Shown: positions 18,175 through 26,201, numbered from the stretch's first letter. The stretch is DNA of 64,000 nucleotides from Salidesulfovibrio onnuriiensis (GCF_008001235.1 NZ_CP040751.1:2711001-2775000), one strand, 5' to 3'. Numbers and translations: made by a program. The notes: a model not told the origin generated them from the letters alone.

Positions 18175-18475
18175 AACGATTCCCCTTGGTTACAATATCA
18201 TCACTAGCGTCGTTGTATCATGTATGCCGCTTCAGGCAATGATTTTCCCGTTATAATCTTCACACGGCGTCCCGAAAACGCCTTTCAACCATAATATGAA
18301 TACTACCCCCTCCAAACCGGCAAGGCAACACGAAGCCGGGCATTGCCCATGCCCAAGAGCTTCCGACAGGGGAAAACCCGGCGGCAGCAAGGGATTCCCG
18401 GCGGTTTTCCGCACCGATACACCGCTGACAATTCCAAATGAAAGCAAAATATTACAAACAAATTCAAAAAAAACG
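18175..18475. other. Non-coding stretch between cheW and the tRNA genes
   Basis: No convincing gene is visible. The part nearest cheW should hold its promoter, but I cannot fix one. The part nearest the tRNAs is A-rich (18430-18475), as is common upstream of strong stable-RNA promoters. Confidence 0.4.
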
Positions 18476-18504
18476 TTGACAGCAAAACGAGGTGCAGATA
18501 GATA
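18476..18504 (+). promoter_or_regulatory. Promoter of the tRNA-Pro/tRNA-Thr unit
   Basis: A perfect TTGACA (18476-18481) and TAGATA (18499-18504) are separated by 17 nt. They follow an A-rich tract resembling an UP element and lie 12 nt before the tRNA-Pro 5' end. Confidence 0.55.
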
Positions 18505-18516
18505 CACATTCCTCGT

Positions 18517-18593
18517 CGGGATGTAGCGCAGTTTGGGAGCGCACTTGAATGGGGTTCAAGGGGTCGGAGGTTCAAATCCTCTCATCCCGACCA
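18517..18593 (+). tRNA. tRNA-Pro (anticodon GGG), CCA encoded
   Basis: A full cloverleaf of 77 nt with acceptor stem CGGGATG/CATCCCG, anticodon stem CTTGA/TCAAG and loop ATGGGGT (anticodon GGG). The T loop is GGTTCAAATCC and the 3' end ACCA is encoded. Confidence 0.97.
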
Positions 18594-18611
18594 CGAGACG
18601 AAATACCCCAC

Positions 18612-18635
18612 GGGGGCTGACGCAAGTCAGCCCCC
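18612..18635 (+). ncRNA. Hairpin spacer between the two tRNAs
   Basis: A perfect 10-bp GC-rich stem closed by the GNRA tetraloop GCAA lies between the two tRNA genes. Only TGTTT follows, so it is more likely a processing signal or a weak terminator than a strong stop. Confidence 0.5.
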
Positions 18636-18648
18636 TGTTTCGTAAAAG

Positions 18649-18724
<76 letters not shown>

Positions 18725-18732
18725 GAAAGATC

Positions 18733-18770
18733 AAAACCGTCCTTTGTTAGCAAAGGACGGTTTTTTATTT
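18733..18770 (+). terminator. Intrinsic terminator of the tRNA unit
   Basis: A 14-bp stem starting AAAACCGTCCTTTG with loop TTAG is followed by a T-rich tail. Confidence 0.93.
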
Positions 18771-18786
18771 TACCTCCCCCTTCCAC

Positions 18787-18846
18787 TTGACATACTGCAC
18801 GCCCCCTTATACTCGATTGTTTATTTGGTGAAGTATAACGTTCACC
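18787..18846 (+). promoter_or_regulatory. Promoter and inverted repeat upstream of the secreted-protein gene
   Basis: TTGACA (18787-18792) and TATACT (18808-18813) are spaced 15 nt, which is short. Downstream, GGTGAA (18827-18832) and TTCACC (18841-18846) form an inverted repeat spaced by 8 nt, a plausible operator or leader hairpin. Confidence 0.4.
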
Positions 18847-18876
18847 TATCAAACTCACACTGAAGGAGAATAACGA

Positions 18877-19374
18877 ATGAAAAAGCTTATCACGCCTCTT
18901 CTCACTGTAGTTCTGGTGACGATACTTTGCAGTACAGCTTATGCCGACTCTTGTGGCATGACCATAGTTCCCGGCTTGGGCTACGCATACAGCCCCAATA
19001 ACCAGTGCATGTCCACCAGAATCACCTTGTCCAACATTACCAGCGAAGAAGTTGAAGTGACCATCGAATTTTATGATCAGGACGGCAATATGCTGACCGA
19101 CAAAGGCAGGCTCTACAAAGGCTCCAGCACTAAAGGAAGTGTTGACTGGTTGGGCTATACCAGCACCTTCACAATTCCTGCGAATGCCACACGTACTCTT
19201 AACTATTGGGACACATCAAAAAATCACTACATTGAAGGCTACGCCATCATAAAATGGAACAGCTTGGGCTCTTCCGCCAAAGCCCTTGTGGGCAATGCCC
19301 ACGTAGCGAGATTTCTCGGTAACCAGTACGCAGGCTTCCACACCGCTCCCATCAATGAAGGGAAGCCCTTCTAG
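18877..19374 (+). CDS. Secreted protein of unknown function
   Basis: A 165-residue protein with a clear Sec signal peptide (MKKLITPLL, then a hydrophobic core, cleavage after AYA-D near residue 23). The mature part is rich in Thr, Ser and Tyr with two cysteines close to its N-terminus (DSCG and NQC), suggesting one disulfide. Alternating hydrophobic strands (RITLSNITSEEVEVTIEFYD, TSTFTIPANATRTLNYW) suggest a beta-sandwich. GGAG precedes the ATG. By eye the gene is clearly less GC-rich than its neighbours and sits right after two tRNA genes, so it may have been acquired. It has its own promoter and terminator. I do not recognise the family. Confidence 0.8.
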   Translation: MKKLITPLLTVVLVTILCSTAYADSCGMTIVPGLGYAYSPNNQCMSTRITLSNITSEEVEVTIEFYDQDGNMLTDKGRLYKGSSTKGSVDWLGYTSTFTIPANATRTLNYWDTSKNHYIEGYAIIKWNSLGSSAKALVGNAHVARFLGNQYAGFHTAPINEGKPF

Positions 19375-19400
19375 TCCCGAAATAGAGACAGAACACTCTG

Positions 19401-19430
19401 AGCCCGGTTCTTCGGAACCGGGCTTTTTTG
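19401..19430 (+). terminator. Intrinsic terminator of the secreted-protein gene
   Basis: A perfect 10-bp stem AGCCCGGTTC with loop TTCG is followed by six T. Confidence 0.94.
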
Positions 19431-19662
19431 TGTCCATAGATCCTGAGGATTTTGGCCACCTCACGCCACGGATCTATCTGAAACCCCAATATTATATTGT
19501 CTATGTTCGTTTTTTCCTGAGGGAGTAAACATTCCCCCACCAATGGCAACTCTCATGAAACGCCCTTTTCTCCCGCCCCATCTTCGACAAAAAACGTTAC
19601 AATTCAAAAACATACATCGTCGGCCAAAAGAACTTGACATTCCCCCGAGGGCAAAGACGACA
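19431..19662. other. Non-coding stretch upstream of the alkaline phosphatase gene
   Basis: No gene is visible. TTGACA at 19634-19639 has no good -10 at the usual distance, which would suit activator-dependent transcription together with the repeat at 19663. Confidence 0.35.
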
Positions 19663-19684
19663 TTTGTTACAGCTATGTGACAAA
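19663..19684 (+). promoter_or_regulatory. Pho-box-like repeat upstream of alkaline phosphatase
   Basis: Two TGTnACA units (19665-19671 and 19676-19682) repeat with an 11-bp period, the spacing used by PhoB boxes. The same 22 bp also read as an inverted repeat TTTGTTACA-N4-TGTGACAAA. It lies 142 bp upstream of the phosphatase start. Confidence 0.45.
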
Positions 19685-19826
19685 ACGAACAAAGAGCCTT
19701 GTTTATTCACTTTCGAAAAAAAAACATCAAGGCTGGCGAGAGCTTGCGCGCATGAAAAGCATGCAGAGCAGCAGGAAAACGCAACTAAGGCACTGTGCCA
19801 CATTAATACAACCCAAAGGATATGAC

Positions 19827-21404
19827 ATGAAGTTCTGTCTGAAACGAAAAACCGTCCTTGGCTCCCTGTTGCTCTCGGCATCCCTGATGCTGATATCCTC
19901 CCTCGCCTTTGCCGCCGCACCGAAGTATGTGTTCTACTTCATCGGCGACGGCATGGGACCGGCCCAACGCCAGTCCGCCGAATACTTCTACAAGATCAAG
20001 ACCGACAACCCCGAGGCCAAGCTGGTCATGAACAGCCTGCCCACTTCGGCCCTGGTCACCACCCACTCCGCAAACACCCTGGTCACCGACTCCGCAGCAG
20101 GCGGCACCGCCCTTGCCGCGGGCTTCAAGACCACCAACGGCGTCATCTCCAAGCTGCCCGACGGCAAGGACATCAAGACCATCGCCGAAGCGGCCCGCGA
20201 CGCAGGCTATGCAGTGGGCATCACCACCACCACCCGTGTCACCCACGCCACCCCGGCCGCATTCTCCGCTCATGAAATGAGCCGCGACAGCGAAAATGAA
20301 ATCGCCGCCGACCAGGTTGAATCCGGCTTCGACTACATCGCAGGCGGCGGCTACCGTCACTTCGTGGCCGCGAAAAACGCCGAAGGCCTGAAATCCAAGC
20401 GCAAGGACGAACGCGACCTGGTGGCCGAATTCAAGACCAAGGGCTACACCACCTTCGTGGGCGACAATGCACGCGACGCATTCCGCGCTTACACCCCGAA
20501 AAAGGGCGACAAGGTCTTCGCTCCCCTGGCATACAGCCACATCGGCATGGAAATCGACCGCATCAACGCTCCCAAGGGCGCCAATGCCATGCCGTCCCTG
20601 TCCGAACTGACCACCAAGGGCATTGAAGTTCTCTCCGCCCAGGACAAGCCCTTCTTCCTGATGGTTGAAGGCGGCCGCATCGACCACGCAGCCCACGCCA
20701 ACGACGCAGCAGGCGCCATCTACGACACCATGGCTTTTGACGAAGCCATCGCAAAGGCATACGACTTCTACAAGAAGCACCCGGAAGAAACCCTGATCGT
20801 CATCGCAGCCGACCACGAAACCGGCGGCATGGCCATGGGCATCAGCCTGGACTCCAAGGGCTACTTCCTCAAGCTGAAGGAGCTGCTCAAGGTGAAGGCA
20901 TCCTGTGAAGACGTGCTGTGGGGCGTGTATCCCAAAATGTACAAGGACATCGCCGATGTGAAGAAACGTCACGCCGCCTACGAAAAGTACGTGGCTGAAA
21001 CCTTCGGCCTGACCGCCCTCAACGCACGCGAAAGCAAGATCCTCGAAAACGCCATGAGCGTGGAAGACAAGAACCAGAGCCTGCCGATTGAAAAGCAGAC
21101 CACCTACGGCTACGAATACAGCCCGACCATGATCGCAGTGGCGCACCTGGTTTCCGAACGCGCACGCATCAGCTGGACCTCCTATGTCCACACCGCAGGC
21201 GTGATCGCCCTGTCCGCCGTGGGTTCCGATTCTCAGGAATTCGCCGGCTTCAAGGACAACACCGACCTGCCGCGCATCATGGCCAAGGCCATGGGTGTGG
21301 AACTGTCCTCCTTCAAGCGCGCCGCTTCCAAGGCCCTGGAAGGCGACACCTTCGGTCCCAACCAGAAGGCATCCGAACTCCCTTACGGAGTTTCCGCCAA
21401 CTAG
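19827..21404 (+). CDS. Periplasmic alkaline phosphatase
   Basis: A phosphate monoester hydrolase exported by a Sec signal peptide (KRKTVLG, hydrophobic core, cleavage near AFA-A at residue 31), 525 residues. Metal and active-site motifs are FIGDGMGPAQ (near 39), the nucleophile serine in VTDSAAGGTALA (near 87), GRIDHAAHANDA (near 283) and ADHETGGMAMG (near 328). The start at 19827 has AAAGGA 6 nt upstream; longer in-frame starts would spoil the signal peptide. The Pho-box-like repeat upstream suggests induction under phosphate limitation. It stands alone between two terminators, with no phosphate transport genes nearby. Expected role: release of phosphate from organic phosphates in the periplasm. 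Confidence 0.93.
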   Translation: MKFCLKRKTVLGSLLLSASLMLISSLAFAAAPKYVFYFIGDGMGPAQRQSAEYFYKIKTDNPEAKLVMNSLPTSALVTTHSANTLVTDSAAGGTALAAGFKTTNGVISKLPDGKDIKTIAEAARDAGYAVGITTTTRVTHATPAAFSAHEMSRDSENEIAADQVESGFDYIAGGGYRHFVAAKNAEGLKSKRKDERDLVAEFKTKGYTTFVGDNARDAFRAYTPKKGDKVFAPLAYSHIGMEIDRINAPKGANAMPSLSELTTKGIEVLSAQDKPFFLMVEGGRIDHAAHANDAAGAIYDTMAFDEAIAKAYDFYKKHPEETLIVIAADHETGGMAMGISLDSKGYFLKLKELLKVKASCEDVLWGVYPKMYKDIADVKKRHAAYEKYVAETFGLTALNARESKILENAMSVEDKNQSLPIEKQTTYGYEYSPTMIAVAHLVSERARISWTSYVHTAGVIALSAVGSDSQEFAGFKDNTDLPRIMAKAMGVELSSFKRAASKALEGDTFGPNQKASELPYGVSAN

Positions 21405-21419
21405 TACGCAACGACGACT

Positions 21420-21450
21420 GGGGGAGCGGCCACGCCGCTCCCCCTTTTTT
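21420..21450 (+). terminator. Intrinsic terminator of the alkaline phosphatase gene
   Basis: An 11-bp stem GGGGGAGCGGC with loop CAC is followed by six T. Confidence 0.94.
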
Positions 21451-21464
21451 ACGGGAGAAACGAT

Positions 21465-22637
21465 TTGAGCCCACGGAACATACTGACGACAGCCACCCTG
21501 GTGGCTGCTTTCATTTTCATCCTGTACCTGACCCAGCAGTCATCGACGCACCCCGCCGCAATTGAAAACGTGCATGAGGTGAGCGGCGTGGTGATTTCCG
21601 TGGACAACAGCGAAATCATCCGGTCCGGCGCGGGCTCGGTGGGCTATCAGAAGGCCACCGTGGTCCTCAGCGACAGCCGCTGGAAAGGCGAAAAGGTCGA
21701 TGCGGCCAACCTTCTCAACGGCCAGCTGGAAATGGATGAGGTATACGCGCCGGGAGACAAGATACTGCTCGCCATCCAGATCCAGGACGACAAGATCACT
21801 TCGGCGCGAGCAATCAACACGTATCGCCAGAACTGGGAGCTTGCCCTTTTTGCCGTCTTTGCCGTGGCTCTGGTGCTCTATGCCCGGTTCATCGGCGTCA
21901 AGGCCCTGTGTTCCTTTGTGGCCGCCCTGGCAGCCCTCTGGTATTTCTACATCCCCAACCTGCTCGAGGGCGTCAGCCCCCTGCCCTTGAGCCTTGCGGT
22001 GCTGACCCTGCTCTCCATGGTCATCATCTTCACGGTGGCGGGAGTGACGCGACACGGCATCGCCGCGTTCCTGGGCACGGTGTGCGGGCTGGCCGCAACC
22101 CTGGTGCTGACCCTGTACTTCGGGGACAAGCTCGACCTGGCGGGCATGACCACCCCCTTTTCCACCCTGCTGCTCGTCCAGGGCGCATACCATCTGAATT
22201 TTCAGCACATCTTCTATGCCGCCGTTCTTCTGGGGGCTTCCGGCGCGGCCATGGACATCGCCATGGACGTGAGCGCCTCCATGAACGAGATCAAGAGCAA
22301 GCGGCCCGATATCGGTACGCGCGAACTCATCGAGTCCGGGTTCACCATCGGCAGGCAGGTCATCGGGACCATGGCCACCACCCTGCTCCTGGCCTATTCC
22401 GGCGGCTACCTGACCATGCTCATGGTCTTCGTGTCACAGGGCACCAGCGCCTCGCGCATCGTGAACATGAAACTGGTTGCCGCGGAGATCTTCCGGGTGC
22501 TCATCGGCAGCATCGGCCTGCTCATGGTGGCCCCGGCCACGGCGGTCATTGCCGGTGTCCTGCTGAATACGGAACTCGGCAGGAAACGATCGCCCTCGCT
22601 CCAAAGCGCGGTATCCGAACAGGAAAGCTCTTCCTGA
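21465..22637 (+). CDS. YibE/F-like multi-pass membrane protein
   Basis: A 390-residue inner-membrane protein. An N-terminal membrane segment is followed by a soluble domain of about 100 residues with a beta-barrel-like pattern (VSGVVISVDNSE, ATVVLSDSRWKGEKV). Then come about seven hydrophobic segments with conserved motifs GAYHLNFQHIF, LGASGAAMDIAMDVSASM and SGFTIGRQVIGTMATTLLLAYSGG, the YibE/F family signature. The family's transport function is unproven. The start is TTG at 21465 with GGGAG upstream. It follows the phosphatase terminator by 15 bp, so its promoter is unclear and read-through is possible. Confidence 0.82.
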   Translation: MSPRNILTTATLVAAFIFILYLTQQSSTHPAAIENVHEVSGVVISVDNSEIIRSGAGSVGYQKATVVLSDSRWKGEKVDAANLLNGQLEMDEVYAPGDKILLAIQIQDDKITSARAINTYRQNWELALFAVFAVALVLYARFIGVKALCSFVAALAALWYFYIPNLLEGVSPLPLSLAVLTLLSMVIIFTVAGVTRHGIAAFLGTVCGLAATLVLTLYFGDKLDLAGMTTPFSTLLLVQGAYHLNFQHIFYAAVLLGASGAAMDIAMDVSASMNEIKSKRPDIGTRELIESGFTIGRQVIGTMATTLLLAYSGGYLTMLMVFVSQGTSASRIVNMKLVAAEIFRVLIGSIGLLMVAPATAVIAGVLLNTELGRKRSPSLQSAVSEQESSS

Positions 22638-22647
22638 AACAGCTGAC

Positions 22648-22680
22648 AAAAAAGCCCGGCTCGCATGAGCCGGGCTTTTT
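22648..22680. terminator. Bidirectional intrinsic terminator
   Basis: A perfect stem AAAAAGCCCGGCTC with loop GCAT and flanking A- and T-tracts lies between the convergent yibE/F-like and NapH-like genes. Confidence 0.93.
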
Positions 22681-22698
22681 CATTCCATCCTTTCGGAA

Positions 22699-23472
22699 CT
22701 ATCCGTCCGTCTGTTGCTTCGCACAAGAACCAGCGGCCCCCTTCAACTCAATGGCGTTCACGGGGCACGCCCCCTTGCACTCGCCGCAGTTGGTACAGTT
22801 GTCCAACGCGGGGCGGGTCTCCAGTCCGCAGACCCTGTTGCAGATTCCGCAGTCCGTACAGTTGTCCGCCATCCGGTACCTGAACAGCGAAAACCGCTTG
22901 AGCACCTCGAGAACTCCGCCCGTGGGGCAGACAAAGCGGCAGAAGAAGTACGGCACGAGCAGCCCCATCAGCAACGCGCCCAGGACAATGAAGGTCCGCG
23001 CCAGCCACAGAGGAAAGGCATGCTCGAAGGTCAGCAGCGTCGACTTGATGAATTCGCCTGTCCGAATGGGAACCGCCCACCGGGGATTGTGCATGGCGAA
23101 AAACAGATAGGCGCATACCAATGCCGCCAGATACTTGCCGAAGCCGGCCACCCTGGCGAAGCCGCCCGATATCTTGCCCTTGAAAACGGCAACCTTGCCG
23201 AACAGCTCGTTCAGCATGCCCACGGGACAGGAATATCCGCAAAAGGCCCTGCCGAAAAGCAGGCCCGAAGCCAGGATGCCGAGCAGCACGAGAAGCCAGA
23301 GCTTCTTTCCCGGACACTGGACCACCGGACAGTTGGCGCAACTCACGTAGGGCACGGCAAAGGGACAGCGGAAGATTCCGTAATAGGAGAACTCCGCCAG
23401 ACAAAACAGGGAAACCGCCTGAATGATACGACGCGTCCATTGCAGCCGCATTCCTTTCGCACTTCTAGACAT
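22699..23472 (-). CDS. NapH-like membrane protein with ferredoxin clusters
   Basis: A 257-residue inner-membrane electron carrier of the NapH/MauN/PceC type. About four to five hydrophobic segments carry Cys motifs typical of the family (CANCPVVQCPG near residue 45, FCGYSCPVGMLNE near 78, FFCRFVCPTGGVLEVL near 178). Two [4Fe-4S] motifs follow at the C-terminus (CTDCGICNRVC and CTNCGECKGACP, 205-240). Such proteins pass electrons between quinol and partner redox proteins. It is the last gene of a three-gene unit, and its start overlaps the 3' end of the binding-protein gene by 8 bp. No terminal reductase is encoded beside it, so its electron donor and acceptor are unknown. Confidence 0.85.
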   Translation of the reverse strand: MSRSAKGMRLQWTRRIIQAVSLFCLAEFSYYGIFRCPFAVPYVSCANCPVVQCPGKKLWLLVLLGILASGLLFGRAFCGYSCPVGMLNELFGKVAVFKGKISGGFARVAGFGKYLAALVCAYLFFAMHNPRWAVPIRTGEFIKSTLLTFEHAFPLWLARTFIVLGALLMGLLVPYFFCRFVCPTGGVLEVLKRFSLFRYRMADNCTDCGICNRVCGLETRPALDNCTNCGECKGACPVNAIELKGAAGSCAKQQTDG

Positions 23473-24334
23473 CCTTCACCCCGTACTTTTTCGCCAGGCG
23501 CTCGCCCTCATTGGAAAGGGCCGGAATAAAACCGGCCGCCTCGAAACAGGCCTGTCCTTCCTCGCCGCAAATGAAATCGACAAACGCCCTGGCCATCTCC
23601 TCATTCCTCGCCCATTTCATGACCCCGACGCTGAAGGGGATGGGCGGTGCCGGGAAAAACTTTTCGGGAATTTCTATGATTTCAAAAGCATCCCGATACC
23701 GGGGAAGCCTGGTGATCCGCAGTTCGACCACCGCGACGTCGGCCTTGCCCGTAGCCACATCGGCAACGTCGTGCTGAATGCAGGAGCCCATGTAGATGGC
23801 CTTTTCCGTGGCCTCCTTGATGACGCCGCTCTTCTTGAGCACGCCCATTGCCGCGGCCCCGCCCGGAGGGGAGGACTCCGGAGAGCACAGGGTCTTCACC
23901 CCCGGCTTCCTGATATCCTCGATAGACGTGATGCCCGCAGGATTGCCCTTGGGAGTCACCAGAACGTATTTGGTGAAGCAGAGAGGCTGAAAGGAAAGCA
24001 TCTTGCCCTGCTGCTTGAGCGTTTGCGCAAGCTTGAGCACGCGCGGGGCAAAGACCTCGGTCCGGGCATTGCCGAGCAGCGACTTTCCCAAAGCCGCGGC
24101 AAAGGCTCCCGTATAGCTGATGGAGCCGCCCATTTTTCTTTCGAACTTTTCGTTGGCAGGAATGAAGGCTTCGGCCAGCCCGCCACAGGACCACACCTGC
24201 AGGCTTTCGGCGCCAAACCGCCCTTTGGAGCCTTCCCCGGCCTTGCCCATACCCGGAGCCAGAGCCGTGGCCATGGCCGCGCCCCCGCCGACCAGAAACG
24301 ACCGCCTGCTCAACATGTTTTTTTCATCTGACAT
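23465..24334 (-). CDS. Tat-exported ModA-like periplasmic binding protein
   Basis: A 289-residue extracellular solute-binding protein. The N-terminus has a twin-arginine signal (SRRSFLVGGGAAMATALA, residues 9-26), which suggests export in folded form, perhaps with a bound cofactor. The mature part resembles the molybdate/tungstate binding family (LQVWSCGGLAEAF, YTGAFAAALGKSLL, LVTPKGNPAGI, GKADVAVVEL, CGEEGQACFEAAGF). It contains about five cysteines, unusual for ModA. AAGGAGGG lies just before the ATG at 24334. No permease or ATPase gene is present, so it may not feed an ABC transporter. It overlaps both neighbours and is likely translationally coupled to them. The ligand is unknown; an oxyanion or a metal complex is my guess. 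Confidence 0.8.
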   Translation of the reverse strand: MSDEKNMLSRRSFLVGGGAAMATALAPGMGKAGEGSKGRFGAESLQVWSCGGLAEAFIPANEKFERKMGGSISYTGAFAAALGKSLLGNARTEVFAPRVLKLAQTLKQQGKMLSFQPLCFTKYVLVTPKGNPAGITSIEDIRKPGVKTLCSPESSPPGGAAAMGVLKKSGVIKEATEKAIYMGSCIQHDVADVATGKADVAVVELRITRLPRYRDAFEIIEIPEKFFPAPPIPFSVGVMKWARNEEMARAFVDFICGEEGQACFEAAGFIPALSNEGERLAKKYGVKDV

Positions 24335-25146
24335 CCTGTTCCCTCCTTCCCTGGAATTCCCACCGCATCCGCACGGCATTGCTTACATTTACTGAACACG
24401 GACAACCAGTTTCCGCCCTGTTCCCGGACCTCGGCCATTTCCTGCGAGGTCGGCCTGCGCATGTCCCTGAGCCCATTTCTCGGAATAAGCGGCATGGGGT
24501 TGAACACACGGGCACCCAATCGCGCGGCCATCTCGGCAACGGCCCCGGCCTCACGCATGTTCACCTGGGGCGTTACGACCATATTGACCTTGACCACTAT
24601 GCCTCCGTCGACTGCCCGCCGGATTCCCTCCCGCTGGCGCTCGAGAAGCAATTGCGCACCGTCCTGTCCGGTGCGGCAAACGCCCCGGTCCACGACACGG
24701 GGCTGCATCAGCGCAACCGTCTCCGGCGAGACCCCGTTCACGGTCACGGTCAACGTCCCAATGCCCAGTTCGATGAGCCGGTCGACACTTTCTGGAAGCG
24801 CCAGCCCGTTGGTACACAGGCAGGTGCGTGCATCAGGTTCGATGGATTTCAGCCGGGAAAGACAGGTGAAGGTCGCCTCGTTTGCCAGCGGATCCCCGGG
24901 CCCGGCAATGCCGACAATGGAGCCTTTTCCGTATTCATTGAGAAAGGCGACCGCCCTGGCGACGCCCTCTTCCGGGGAAATGACCCGAGCCGTGGTTCCC
25001 GGCCCGGGATCGCGGGGATCCGAGGAAAGAATTCTTTCGCAATAGGCACAGGCCAGATTGCAACGTGGAGCGACAGGAAGATGTATCCGCGCGACCTTGC
25101 CGTGCGCCTCATCGTCCATGCACGGATGATACGGCAGCGGCAACAT
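24310..25146 (-). CDS. NifB-like radical SAM protein
   Basis: A 278-residue radical S-adenosylmethionine enzyme. It starts with the NifB-type lead HPC...ARIHLPVAPRCN and the cluster motif CNLACAYC (near residue 30). SAM-binding GIAGPGDPLAN follows (near 82), and the C-terminal cysteine motif KCKQCRADAVG (near 254) is the one seen in NifB, which makes the carbide-containing NifB-co. It lacks the NafY-like C-terminal domain and no nitrogenase genes are in the window, so nitrogenase assembly is not implied. The ATG at 25146 has GGGGAG upstream; a start at 25188 is possible. It is the first gene of an overlapping trio with the binding protein and the NapH-like protein. Confidence 0.83.
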   Translation of the reverse strand: MLPLPYHPCMDDEAHGKVARIHLPVAPRCNLACAYCERILSSDPRDPGPGTTARVISPEEGVARAVAFLNEYGKGSIVGIAGPGDPLANEATFTCLSRLKSIEPDARTCLCTNGLALPESVDRLIELGIGTLTVTVNGVSPETVALMQPRVVDRGVCRTGQDGAQLLLERQREGIRRAVDGGIVVKVNMVVTPQVNMREAGAVAEMAARLGARVFNPMPLIPRNGLRDMRRPTSQEMAEVREQGGNWLSVFSKCKQCRADAVGIPGKEGTGCQMKKTC

Positions 25147-25240
25147 GTGGGAACTCCCCTGCCGCATGGGATTGGAGCAGGTATGCATAATGGCACTTCC
25201 AGTGTTTTGGTGAATCGGGCAAATTGATACTTAGGTGCCG

Positions 25241-25270
25241 AATGTAATGAATCCGCACATTTTAAGACAA
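25241..25270 (-). promoter_or_regulatory. Possible promoter of the NifB-like gene trio
   Basis: On the minus strand TTGTCT and TACATT are separated by 18 nt, about 95 nt upstream of the chosen start. Each matches 4 of 6 positions. Confidence 0.35.
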
Positions 25271-25343
25271 TAGTTCGTCTCAATTCCATACCGAAGGACT
25301 CATAGAAAGCGCCGATAGGCTCGGCGCGCCGAAACAAATGAAA

Positions 25344-25366
25344 GGCCCCGCCTGAAAGACGGGGCC
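25344..25366 (-). terminator. Hairpin terminator downstream of the SGNH hydrolase gene
   Basis: On the minus strand a GGCCCCG...CGGGGCC stem is followed by TTTC. The T-tract is short. Confidence 0.6.
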
Positions 25367-25394
25367 CTGTTCACTACAACTCGCCGTTTGGCTG

Positions 25395-26201
25395 TCACTT
25401 CCGGGGACCGGCCTCGACCGCCTGAACCGCGGCCCGGGCAAGCGTGCGATGCGCCTCGGTCATGGGGTGCCAGCTGTCCCACCACATATGGCCATCCGGA
25501 TGAGGATACTTGTAGGTTCCGTACCAGGGCTCCTCCATGTTCTTGAAATGCTTTCCGGCCACCAGTTCGTTGAACACGCCGTAGGCATCGACAAAGTACA
25601 CATGCACCGAGGGGTGGTTTCCGGCAAAACCGCCCTTGCCGAACAGGGCCGTTTCCAGACGCGCGTTGATATCGCGGGTCACCTTTTGGACAGCCTCCTT
25701 CTTGGCCGCGTAATCCTTGATGTAGGCCGGAGCTAGGGTGATGTCCGGCACATTGGAAACAAGGATGTTCACCGCCCCCTTGCCGGCGAGCTTGTTCATG
25801 GCGGAAAGGATGTTGCCCACCACTTCCCCGGCCCTGTCGTCGCCGTCATAGATGTCGTTGATACCGATCAGCACGGTATAAAGGGTATCATCCTGCTCCC
25901 ATTTCGGCTGGAAGTTGTCCACCTGCCAGGCCAGCCCGGACCAGTCGTCGAATCCGGCGGCGTTCCCGCTGCCGCTCCTTGCTCCGCACCAGGCGCGGTC
26001 TTCCAGCTCGGCGTGAAGCATCCTGGCCAGATGTTCCACCCAGACATCGCCATTGCTTTTGCGGGAAAAACCGTAGCCATCGCTGATGCCGTCGTCGGAA
26101 AAGCTGTCGCCAAAGGCGACAATGCGTTTGGTGCCCGCCTGGGCCTGCGTGGCCAGGACAAAAATCAACATCAGGGCGACAGCCAGAATCCGTTTTGCCA
26201 T
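25395..26201 (-). CDS. Secreted SGNH/GDSL-type esterase or lipase
   Basis: A 268-residue exported hydrolase with a signal peptide (MAKRILAVALMLIFVLA, cleavage near AQA-G at residue 22). SGNH blocks are the nucleophile serine in AFGDSFSDDG (near 33), the GINDIYDGDD block (near 112) and the Asp/His pair in DSWHPMTEAHR (near 248). GGGAGG precedes the ATG at 26201; longer in-frame starts lack a signal-peptide-like start. Family members cleave esters of lipids or acetylated sugars outside the cytoplasm. The substrate cannot be told. It is probably separately transcribed from the gene at 26490. Confidence 0.88.
   Translation of the reverse strand: MAKRILAVALMLIFVLATQAQAGTKRIVAFGDSFSDDGISDGYGFSRKSNGDVWVEHLARMLHAELEDRAWCGARSGSGNAAGFDDWSGLAWQVDNFQPKWEQDDTLYTVLIGINDIYDGDDRAGEVVGNILSAMNKLAGKGAVNILVSNVPDITLAPAYIKDYAAKKEAVQKVTRDINARLETALFGKGGFAGNHPSVHVYFVDAYGVFNELVAGKHFKNMEEPWYGTYKYPHPDGHMWWDSWHPMTEAHRTLARAAVQAVEAGPRK

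Noticed and set aside
18232-18507. A 91-codon minus-strand frame upstream of cheW
   Set aside because: No ribosome site, no family resemblance, and it runs into the tRNA promoter region. Probably chance.
24310-25146. A nitrogenase cofactor gene (nifB) proper
   Set aside because: No nifHDK, nifE or nifN genes are present and the NafY-like C-terminal domain is missing, so only a NifB-like assignment is supported.
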